Assembly (NCBI GenBank): GCA_025526935.1
Contig: JAHLKD010000098.1
Span: 62,001 to 126,000 of the forward strand
Reading direction: 5' to 3'
Source: Cladochytrium replicatum
Taxonomy: Eukaryota > Chytridiomycota > Chytridiomycetes > Cladochytriales > Cladochytriaceae
Length of the DNA stretch: 64,000 nt
Part shown: piece after piece, positions 33,762 through 42,744 of the stretch
Position numbering within the stretch: the stretch's first letter is position 1
Layout of the letters: every line of letters starts with the position of its first letter
The notes under the pieces: generated by a model
Database searches by the model: none
What the model saw: the letters and a program-made list of their open reading frames with translations, nothing else
Told to the model about the DNA's origin: nothing
Program-made: the position numbers and the translations under genes

Positions 33762-34332
33762 GGACCTACTTTGATCGAACAAAACCTGCTTCGATTGTTG
33801 CATATGCCGATGCCTCGTTCATGTCTGACTACTCCTCTGGTAAAGCTCAAACCGATACGCACTAACCTGCTGTGGCGCAGCTATCTCCTGGCGATCAAAG
33901 AAACAGGATATGCCTACCACCTCTACTATGCACTCAGAAATTCTTGCTCTCTGGGACACAGCAAAGGAAATTATCTGGATCAGAGAACTTCTCACAGCTA
34001 TACTTACAGACTTACGATTACCTTTTACGATCCTCAATGAACCGACTAGTATCTATGAAGACAACGCTGCTTGTGTTTCCCAAATTAAATCAGGTTACAT
34101 TCGCACTGACCTTAACAAACATGTAGATTCAAAAGTCTTTGCCACTGCCCATCACGACGGTACTGATCTATGTGTCACCAAAATCTCCTCTTCAGAGAAC
34201 ATGGGTGACTTACTCACCAAAACTCTCAGCCGTATTCAGTTTACTAAACACCGTGATTCCCTCTGTCTCCGATCTCTTGCAGATATTTGTTCTATGACAT
34301 CCTTGTCCAAAGGGGGAGTCTCTATGCGCTAA
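33762..34332 (+). pseudogene. Ty1/copia 3' end: RNase H domain, truncated
   Basis: Begins abruptly at the hAT terminus in the middle of the RNase H N-terminus (DRTKPASIVAYADASFMSDY in the full copy at 51,681-52,163). It then reads, after a frameshift, MPTTSTMHSEILALWDTAKE then IIWIRELLTAIL, YEDNAACVSQIKSGYIRTDL and a stop at 34,332. Everything upstream (gag, protease, integrase, RT) is missing. It is nearly identical to the minus-strand copy at 51,314-51,890. Confidence 0.88.
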
Positions 34333-34643
34333 ATATCACGAGTTGGTCAACGATGTCGATTTGAGGGGGAGAGAGCCAATATGCATTTTATTCTATGGTT
34401 GGGCTTTAGTTCTTTTGTGGCAAAAGACAATAATCGTCCTTCCATTTCTTTTCGCTCTATGATTCTTCGTCGCCGATATATATTTCCTAGAGCACTATGT
34501 TTAGTTTTATTTCTCTATGCTTTTACATTTGTTCAGAGTGAGGGGGAGTGTCAAACGTGCACTCTACACAAATGTGCCGTCCTGCCGTAAATCAATACAA
34601 CCGTGACCACACTCCTCTCTACACAAGAGCTAGTAGACTCACA
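34333..34643 (+). repeat. Copia 3' non-coding end with polypurine tract and short LTR
   Basis: After the copia stop comes about 200 bp, a polypurine tract gagtgagggggag (34,536-34,548), then TGTCAAACGTGC (LTR start, 34,549) to GACTCACA (LTR end, 34,643). The LTR is 95 bp, has TG...CA borders and sits directly after a copia-style GGGGGAG tract. The next bases atcat could be one arm of a 5-bp target duplication; the other arm is lost. The mirror copy is 51,003-51,097. A 95-bp LTR is unusually short. Confidence 0.65.
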
Positions 34644-34859
34644 ATCATTCATAGTGACTTTGATCTGAATGTGTTTGATGGCAGTGTTGTGATGGAATCA
34701 CCACAGGGATTGATACGGATGTGTTGAACAAGAATGAAGACATAAAATCAATGGCAATTGATGTGAATAGTTGCAAGATGAGATGAGACATTGTCATGAC
34801 CCTCCTCTTATTAATGGAAGTAGTGAAAAGCCTCCCGCTACATCGTCGCCATCTGTCAA

Positions 34860-35840
34860 TCAACTGTCGCCACTTTTGTCAATTGTCCCTTCTGCTCCAT
34901 CATCAATCATATTAGGTCCAACTCCCACAAACTTAAACCTGGCCACCAATGACGCCAGGTGGTTCAAAAGGCACACGCTTCTGTCTGGGATGGCCTTGAG
35001 AAAGGATTAGAACACACTGTATATCAAACACAGATAAAACGACTCACCGAGTGAATGCTTACAACGCTAGTACGCGTATCTGCCCAAAAGGTGTGTATAT
35101 CTGTAGATGTTTGGCGATACGTCTCAGCTATATCAGCAGCAGCATCTTTGGCACTTTTGAAGTTGCAGGCACCCGGAGCACTCTTCAGTTCGCTGTGAGT
35201 CGTGAAGATCTTGGTCCAAACATCGACCCTGTTGATCTTTTCCCGATCAGCCATTGAAAGTAAGCGTTTCTCAAGTGTTTCTGGAAAGAGAAATGCACTT
35301 AGCACAAAGGAAAGCAACAAAAGAACGGGAAAAACACTCACCTATCACGCCACGGACGGTAAGCTGACCTGCAGCGAACAAAAGTTGGGCACACTTGACC
35401 TCTGACATGTCTAACTTGCGCAACGTGCGTTCCTTCTCCTTCTCACCGCGCTCCTTCTCCTTCTCAGCGCGCTCCTTCTCCTTCTCAGCGCGCTCCTTCT
35501 CCTTCTCAGCGCGCTCCTTCTCCTTCTCAGCGCGCTCCTTCTCCTTCTCAGCGCGCTCCTTCTCCTTCTCAGCGCGCTCCTTCTCCTTCTCAGCGCGCTC
35601 CTTCTCCTTCTCCTTCTCGGCCCGCTCGTTATCCGCCCGCTCCTTGAGGGTGAGAAGAGCTTTGGCCACAGCAGGGTCAGACCGCGCCAGTCTGATGGTC
35701 ATGTCGATGAGACTTTCGTCGACACCGCCACTGACACCGACGGAAGCAGAGCTTTCGAGCCTGCGAGTGAAGAGAGGATTTGCTGCAGGAAGACGTCGGA
35801 CGAGCGCAAGGGGGAACTGCTTGAAGCGGAAGAAGAGCAT
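34860..35840 (-). CDS. Coiled-coil protein with Lys/Glu repeats, copy 2 (expanded)
   Basis: Same three-exon gene as at 49,868-50,786, on the minus strand. The repeat tract is the longest of the three copies: about ten 7-residue units, mostly AEKEKER (21 bp each, 35,440-35,625), against about six in copy 3 and four in copy 1. The basic N-terminus and the post-intron region are essentially identical to the other copies. The minisatellite keeps the reading frame because the unit is a multiple of three. The long antisense frame (35,395-35,970, SFSFSAR repeats) is a shadow of this tract. Confidence 0.7.
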
Positions 35841-36447
35841 GTTCGGCTATGTTAGGTTGGGTTGGGGGGTGTGGCACTGCGGGGGCTTTGGTGGTGTGAA
35901 ATCAATGACTTGGTGGTGTGAAATCAATGACTTCCAGTTCAACTACCAGATGGTGTCGTGGGAGGGATAAAGATGTTGAAGAGATGGAAATTGTTGCGCG
36001 TGATTGGTTTGAGGGAACAGAGGGTTTTGGGCGTCCTAACGATTGTTCCCAGGACCGGAGACAGGAAGGTAAGATGGTTGGTTTGGATCTAAACTGGTCT
36101 GATTTACTAGAAAAAGGGGATAACCTATTTATGCATTTTTTGTGCGCAGCTTAGAAGTTGAAGTTAATGAAAGAACATTAAAGTATGAGTAATAATAATA
36201 ATCACACCATCGCTGGAGGTGGGGTAAAGATAAGAGAAATGAAAAAGATTATAGAGAAATGTTAAGTGGGGAAAGTCTGGGTGGGTCTTCAGAGCCGCGA
36301 AACGTGCGTGTTTTCTTTTTGGGTGTAGGTAAGCATTGTTGTTTCTGTATTTAGTTCTTTGGACATCATTGTTTTCATACCATTCCTTATAAGCAAATAA
36401 TACGAAATCACCTCAACGGGGATGTTGCGACGAGTTTGTTGGACCAC

Positions 36448-36605
36448 TCACACCCCACCACGGAGTCTCCTCCTCACCATCTCGAACCCACCGACCCCAA
36501 CAGGAACCCCAACCCCATCGTCCGCAATCGCAACCTTGAAATGCGGATGCGCAAGCGCCCCCGGGGCCGTGATCCGCATCGCAGGGTTGGGTGCTCTCGA
36601 CTTTG
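36448..36605 (-). pseudogene. Relic last exon of a protein kinase, copy 2
   Basis: Equivalent of 22,118-22,275. The motif reads NPAMRITAPGALAHPHF, so Thr, Lys and Tyr of the copy 1 version are replaced. The stop codon is at the same place. A decayed exon. Confidence 0.4.
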
Positions 36606-37216
36606 CTTCCCGCCAGCTCGCTGTGAGCCTCGTGACAAACCTACGCAAAGCGTTCGTGCGAATCAAGGTTATTGCCAGGACAAGACCCTTGTGATCCCCA
36701 AGGTGAAGACCTGCCAAGTCCCGGCCTCGTCTCTGATGGTCCACGTTGAGTCGGCTATTGTTGAATTTGAGGTATGTGCAATTGATCTGCGCAAATCTTC
36801 AATAACTGTGTCTGATCTGGCAGCCGATTGAGGCTACTGTGGACCATCCTGAGGTGAGCTCCATCTCTCATCTCTGACGACGAGAACGCAAGTGCAAGTG
36901 CACAAGATTGGTCGCTTCCTGTAACCCACAACATCGATGATCCTGAGGATCACGAACACACCCTGCACACAGACGAAAACATTCCGGAAGAAGAGCGTGT
37001 TGCTCGGGTCGCTGGGACCTGCTTGCGATCCGTCTCGAGTGTTCTCGACTTCACTTGCCAGTTCGCTGTGAGCAAAATGGCCTCGATTTGATGAGACGGC
37101 TTCAGGCTGATCATGAATCATCTGTTAGGACATGACTCTCTTGATGCCTGAGGAGACGGTCTACGACATCCAGGTTCGGTCATGCCCATCGCCTCCTTGC
37201 AGGCTCCACCAACAAC

Positions 37217-38375
37217 ATGAACACCCCAGACAAGAACGACCCACACAACTCGCTCCCAAAGCAGCCATCCAGCACCAGCAGCAGCGGCAATGGATCATAA
37301 TCTTTACCGATCTCCTTCCCACTCCAACCATCTGTCCTGTCAGGTCTGGGCATGGGCTATGCCCAACAACAACTGGCCCACCTACACCATAGACCAACCT
37401 TCTCGTGTCACCTCAGGCAAGGACACCGCACCTGTCCCCGCCGACTCACTTCATACCCCCTCTTCTCGGGTTTACAATCACCCCGTCACCCCATAGCTTC
37501 CAACCCAACACGACCCCTCTTTTTGGTACATACCCGTCCTTCGACTCCCTAACACTCAGCACTCCGGCCGTGCCTATCCCGGCACTGGTATTCGAATCCC
37601 CTGTTCCGACTGACTACTTCTCTGGACTCGGACTCACCGCGCCTTATGATCCATATTCGCAACTTCTTCCTCTCGACATGGGAGGTTTCACTTTGACGCA
37701 AGGAGACCCTGCTGCCGGAGTGACTGGCCAAAACGTCACAGAGTTTGACTTCTTCGCCTCGTTGATGCACAACTCCACAACCACCACTGCGACGACGACA
37801 GCGGGATCAGTCGAGCCGCCGCCGGAAACGCCCACGCCGCAAATCACGATGTTCGAGCAAATCTCCACGACCTTTGTCGAAGACGTTCTCGCCGAGCACC
37901 CAACCGGCTCCACCACAACCATCCCCCCCGGGCTCACAATCCTCTTCTTCCTCGAGCACATCCCCTTCCTCGAACACGGACGACGATCCCGAAAACATGT
38001 CTGCATGACCATGAGCCAGCTCCGGTCCCTGATCATCGCATCCCAAAACGCCAACCGCGTTCTCGCAGCACCACCCCTAACCTGCACGTGCACGCACCAC
38101 CTCCCACCACCAACCCCCGCCACGCCAGTCGTCGTTGTCGGCCCGAAACGCCACCGCCCCGCGAAACTCTTCATATGCCCGCACCAGGGGCTGCACGCGC
38201 TCCTTCACCCGGCGGTTCAACTATGAAACCCACCTGGAAACGCACTACCCGAAAAGGGAGAAGAAGTACGCGTGCGACGTCGGTGCGTGCTGCAAGGTGT
38301 TCTTCAGGTCGTACGACCTCAGCGCCACGCTGCAAAGAGCCACGGCGTGGCTGCGGAGCCGAAAGGGTCGTGTAG
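37217..38375 (+). pseudogene. C2H2 zinc-finger gene, copy 2, nonsense and frameshifts
   Basis: Same start (MNTPDKNDPHNSL) as copy 1 but with an early stop after GNGS (near 37,298) and several frame changes: an extra base in a C-run near 37,925, and a G-run near 38,185 that splits finger 1. The second finger reads CDVGACCKVFFRSYDLSATL, with the Lys-Arg-His end disrupted by a small rearrangement. Clearly non-functional. Confidence 0.75.
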
Positions 38376-39269
38376 GGCCGCGGCCGGGGGGTGTGGACCG
38401 CGAGCCGCCGGTTGCGGAGGTGAGGGGGGGAGGTGGAGGTGGTTTTTGGGCAATGGCAAGGTGAAGGTGGAGTTGGGCAAGGAGGAGGAGGAGGAGGATG
38501 GGGAGGAGCAGAGCCGGTCGGATTGGGCGGGGGATGAGTGATTTGTACGGCCACAGGGGTTCCACCAACAACTGTGACAGAATGTATCTTTTTCCTTTCT
38601 TCTCCAGGCCAAATTCTTAGCGATCGCACTTTTGATTTTGGTTTCATTTCAACTTTGGCCGCCTCCTCATCCTAACCTGTCATTACTGCTGTGTGCAAAA
38701 AACAACGGAACTTCGGGATTCCTTTTTCTTTTCGTTTTATTGTATCTCTTCTGCGCTATCGCTCGCTCTCTCCGATATTGGTTTTGCCCAAAATATAGCA
38801 GAGAACGTTCACAGTAGCTTGACTGCAACAATCGTTCTTTCAGATCAACCGTATTTTTTTGGGGAAGTTATGATATTCATCAGCCAATCGCTGCAAAACT
38901 TTCGTTGCGACCATTGCTCGGACAATTGCTCAGACTTCATCATGTGTTTAACAACACAACCCACTGCCCACTGTTCCGAGAAGCACACCTGGAGAATCAT
39001 CCCCCACAAGTATGCACGCTTGCCTTTCAACCTGTCGTATTGTCTTGGAAAAAGCAATTCACCATCCAGATGCCTCAAGATCACTGTTTAAAATGCTCCC
39101 TAATGCAGTGATTGGACAAGGGATGTTGAATGATTTTCTGGCCATCTTGATCATCAGGGTTGTTTCGGGAAGACCAGCTTGCCACAACGCGCCTTCCTAC
39201 CACCGCCGGTCCTTTCATTTTGGTGTGGCAGGTTACTCCAGCCCTGTAAGATTTAAGGCACATGCTGGT

Positions 39270-39575
39270 GATTTCTACCCACCGAAGATTACTCTCACTG
39301 ACGCCAGTTCCGCCCCCACCAACGCCTTCGCCAATCAGACAGTTCTTGGCGCTTACCAGCTATGTGTAAGCAAACAAAAATGTTCCTATGATTCATTGTA
39401 CATACTATATTTGTGTTTGGCCAAAGACGATCTCCGATCGTTGATCAACAGTGATATTATCCTCTTGGTCGAAGGGCAGATCAGTGAATGGCTGTGCGGA
39501 GTGAATGGCTGTGCAGACGCAACGGACTTGGATGGCGACAGGCTCTCTGTCATATTGAGGATGGCTGTTGTGTAA
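39270..39575 (+). CDS. Conserved unknown reading frame, copy 2
   Basis: Equivalent of 24,985-25,272. In this copy one fewer base in the presumed intron lets a single frame (39,012-39,575) read through it, a useful reminder that the intron is only inferred. It contains the same DDLRSLINSDIILLVEGQIS block. Unknown function; possibly an unconstrained relic. Confidence 0.3.
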   Translation, partial: DFYPPKITLTDASSAPTNAFANQTVLGAYQLCVSKQKCSYDSLYILYLCLAKDDLRSLINSDIILLVEGQISEWLCGVNGCADATDLDGDRLSVILRMAVV

Positions 39576-40066
39576 AGTGGGTTTGATGGGACGAGGAAAT
39601 CACTAACCTGCTCGGCTAAACTGTTCAGAATCATTATAATAGTGTGGTGGATCAACTTACGATAGTATCGGCAACTGGCGCACTTTCTTGGATGCAGTCA
39701 TCAAGCGCCAACGCCTAGAACAGATTCAGAATGAAAGCGCCATGTCGAAAGGTGGAATGAGTCTTACCGTGATGAATCTTGAATTTGTTTGAACATTGGA
39801 TCCCTCGGCATTGTTCTGCGTATGGTGTATGCTTCGCTCAACAAGTTGTTGGATCCATTTCGGCCATGAAATTTGCTGTACAAACCAAGTGTAACCTCAG
39901 AATTCAGATCTACGGGAATATACACCAACATTGAAGGTCCAGTTGTTGTGATGGCGGTGGATTCCTGAACACCGCGTTCAGGAATCCATTGATAAAAATC
40001 GCCTTGCTGTGATATGATATTAGGGATCTACACAAAAAATTTTTAAGTACCCATGGATTGCCAACA

Positions 40067-41885
40067 ATTTTGAGTTAGACCACGGATATTTACATGAACA
40101 CTTTGTGTCTGTGTGGACAGTGTGTATTTTAGAAACACTATCGTAAAAAGAAACAAAACTCCACTGAGCAATCACAGGTTGATAGGTGGAACAGCCCAAA
40201 TCAGCTTCTGTATCTGGTTCATATCGTCAGAGTCCCATCCACGACTGGTTACGTCCTTCGCCAACCCAGTCCTGATGAACTGATCAATGTCATCATTTGA
40301 AAGCATGAAATCCTTGGCTAAACCTGTCTTCCAAGGTTTCCAATCCACCTCAGGGAGCGTTATGGACGAAAGATTCCCGATGTATGCCGTCCAGAACCTT
40401 AGCCACTCAGAAGGATATGCATCCACTAATGCCCTGAACATGCGATAGATAGTGGCAGACGTACTTAGCGAATTATTGTGCCGTATCCAGTTTCCGAGCA
40501 AAATGTGCACCCTAAGAAGAGTAAGGCTGCTCCGAGAACTGCTACTTGAAGTTGATATTCGGCTTGAGCGGTCGTCTGATTCAACAAATATGGGCCGTAA
40601 AAACTCATTTCGGGAGAGGACTTCGTAGTTTACATTGACGTACTTGATTGATGGTGGAAGAGACGGCAATTTAAGGTCATAAATAACCTCATTGATCTTA
40701 TGCATCTGGAAGCAGATACCCTGGATGACCTCTTTCACCAAAAGGATAGCCGTACGACGATGCTGCTGCAGGCTAAGCAATGCAAGGGAACTCGTTGGAG
40801 AACTGGTTCGATGTACCTTCGGAATTCTACCAATCCCCTTGATAGCCGACGATATGCTTATTAGGCCGCCTGTTGATGTTGGCGCCGCAGGTGCTGCAGC
40901 TTCTGAATGACCAGCCTGTCGTTTCAGAGCAGCAAGCTCTCCCTCCAGGGCGGTCACACGTGATTTCCATTGTGAAATCTCCTGGGAAGTTGCCTGCTTC
41001 TCCCTTTCCATTGCAGCGGTGATCTCCCTGAATCTTGCTAGCTCTTCGTGCTCGCCGTGCTGAATCAATGCACCCGCCCTGCCCAATTCATCAATGAGAG
41101 CCTTCTCTCGCACTTCTGCTGCGATGCAGGTCCTTCTCTCGTTCATTGCAGTCTCTTCAAGATCTTTTGTCATGTTCAACAGTCGTTCTGACTGTTTGAG
41201 GACAAGTTTTGTCCTTTCACGGTCCTCATCTGCTCGTTTGATGGTCGCTTGGAACTCGTCAACCTTTGCAGTGACGGGCATTCCTCTGTAAATGCCGTAC
41301 TTGTGTCCCTGCCGCCTGTAAAAGTCCAGAAATGTTGTTTCCTTCTGAAAGGAAGAGCTTTTCAAGCACTCCATACGATAGGCGTTTGCTGCTGTTATGA
41401 ACTCCGTTCGTCCACTGCATTCATCGTGAATTTCGTTCAGGGCTTGACGAACTAGCTTGCTGTCAGAGTTAAGTCGGTCGATCAACCCTTGAAGAACAAA
41501 TCTTGGGCCGCATTCATCACGATTTGTTTGACAGTTGCTGATGAAGGCCTCCGAGTCGTAGCTGTGGCCGCTCGCTTTGAATTTTCGATACCAAAGTCGT
41601 ACGTCTGAAGCAGGACAGAGTCCGTCGATGAGCAAATAGTCAGCATCCCCTTTAGTACCACGTCGCGCTGGTTTCTTTGAAGGAGCTGTCGATTTGATAT
41701 CTGTCGATTTGACATCAAGGCCAACTTCTGCTTCTTCCACTTCAGAACCCGATGCCAGAGATGTTTCAGGTGCAGTCACAGGTTCTGCACTTGATTCTCT
41801 TTCAGATGATGGTCTGGATTGTTTTAACGCTCGCTTCTTTGTAGTTCGAGGCATGGTGTTTGTACTGTTTGTCGTGGGAAGATAC
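40067..41885 (-). mobile_element. ORF560 unit, copy 2, without visible terminal repeats
   Basis: The left edge is a sharp junction with segment copy 2 ('gccaaca' then 'attttgagttagaccac'). It starts about 195 bp inside the left terminus seen at 62,443. The right edge is lost about 30 bp beyond the start codon (about 41,885), where other copies run on into the GGGTC-rich end. This copy, the only one with an intact protein, therefore lacks both presumed termini. Confidence 0.6.
40172..41854 (-). CDS. ORF560: unrecognised coiled-coil protein of the repeated unit, intact copy
   Basis: Single exon, 560 residues. Residues 1-68 are basic and Ser/Thr-rich (MPRTTKKRALKQSRPSS), nuclear-signal-like. 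Residues 70-190 form a probable small folded domain with conserved Cys/Trp/Tyr (LLIDGLCPASDVRLWYRKF, SNCQTNRDECGPRFVLQGLI, FYRRQGHKYGIYRG). Residues 196-312 are a long coiled coil (heptads through ERLLNMTKDLEETAMNERR to SRVTALEGELAALKRQ). An Ala/Pro linker and a helical C-terminal half follow, with a Ser run and a Trp-rich end (PSEWLRFWTAYIGNLSSI). No catalytic motif of a transposase, helicase or nuclease was found. It is repeated at 26,800-28,440, 53,213-53,772, 56,170-56,620 and 62,742-64,000, all broken or partial. Function unknown. Confidence 0.75.
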   Translation of the reverse strand: MPRTTKKRALKQSRPSSERESSAEPVTAPETSLASGSEVEEAEVGLDVKSTDIKSTAPSKKPARRGTKGDADYLLIDGLCPASDVRLWYRKFKASGHSYDSEAFISNCQTNRDECGPRFVLQGLIDRLNSDSKLVRQALNEIHDECSGRTEFITAANAYRMECLKSSSFQKETTFLDFYRRQGHKYGIYRGMPVTAKVDEFQATIKRADEDRERTKLVLKQSERLLNMTKDLEETAMNERRTCIAAEVREKALIDELGRAGALIQHGEHEELARFREITAAMEREKQATSQEISQWKSRVTALEGELAALKRQAGHSEAAAPAAPTSTGGLISISSAIKGIGRIPKVHRTSSPTSSLALLSLQQHRRTAILLVKEVIQGICFQMHKINEVIYDLKLPSLPPSIKYVNVNYEVLSRNEFLRPIFVESDDRSSRISTSSSSSRSSLTLLRVHILLGNWIRHNNSLSTSATIYRMFRALVDAYPSEWLRFWTAYIGNLSSITLPEVDWKPWKTGLAKDFMLSNDDIDQFIRTGLAKDVTSRGWDSDDMNQIQKLIWAVPPINL

Positions 41886-42230
41886 TGGCCCGGTTCTTAG
41901 CCGGAATGTTACAGGAATGTATGCTATAATACTTCCCTGACACTATAGTTTTCTACCCGATCTGAAAATAATAATAAGCTAGGGAAGAAACTGGCTAGTA
42001 ACATTGATAGAGAGGATTCTGTCCGGGTGGACAGAATCTTATTGCTAGTAAAATTGATAGAGAGGTTAGCTGTACTTGATAGAGATCACTGAAGTACGGT
42101 CAATGAGTTGAGAAAGTGTCCGGGTGGACAGAATCTTATTGCTAGGAACATTAATAGAGAGGTTAGCTGTACCTGATAGAAATTACTGAAGTACCGTCAA
42201 TGAGTTGAGAAAGTGTCCGGGGGGACAGAA

Positions 42231-42291
42231 TCCTATTCTACCCAGACAGACACAGTGACACTCAGTCTCCCAGATTTCTGTCCACCCGGAC
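42231..42291. repeat. Non-repeated spacer of about 45 bp between inverted hAT subterminal arrays
   Basis: Between GGACAGAATCC and TTTCTGTCC lies a unique spacer (tattctacccagacagacac... to ...tctcccaga). The same spacer is found at 54,252-54,312 in exactly reversed-complement orientation relative to its flanking arrays. Inverted arms thus surround a spacer that has flipped in one of the copies. Confidence 0.9.
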
Positions 42292-42744
42292 ACTTTCTCA
42301 ACTCATTGACGGTACTTCAGTAATCTCTATCAGGTACAGCTAACCTCTCTACAAATACTACTAGCAATAGGATTCTGTCCACCCGGACACTTTCTCAACT
42401 CATTGACGGTACTTCAGTGATCTCTACCCAATACAACTAACCTCTCTATCAATGTTACTAGCAATAGGATTCTGTCCACCCGGACACTTTCTCAACTCAT
42501 TGACGGTACTTCAGTGATCTCTATCAAGTACAGCTAACCTCTCTAATAATGTTACTAGCAATAAGATTCTGTCCACCCGGACACTTTCTCAACTCATTGA
42601 CGGTACTTCACTGATACTTCACTGATCTCGATCAAGTACAACCAACCTCTCTACAAATACTACTTGTAATAGGATTCTGTCCAGGCGGTCGCTTTCTCAA
42701 CTCCTGTACTTTAACAGATGAACAGTCTAAACAACAATTTATAT

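Larger units (their letters stand above)
34643..40066 (+). repeat. Repeated segment, copy 2 (about 5.4 kb)
   Basis: Same orientation as copy 1. The left border abuts the copia LTR, and the right border abuts the ORF560 unit at 40,067. A 20-bp stretch near 39,955-39,985 ('ggattcctgaacaccgcgttcaggaatcc') contains a short perfect hairpin not present in copy 1, apparently a local inverted duplication. Contents as in copy 1, each with its own lesions. Confidence 0.9.

Noticed and set aside
35395-35970. Long plus-strand frame with SFSFSAR repeats (also at 21,155 and 49,738)
   Set aside because: It is the antisense of the AEKEKER minisatellite; the minus-strand (or copy 3 plus-strand) gene has the presequence, introns and conserved flanks.
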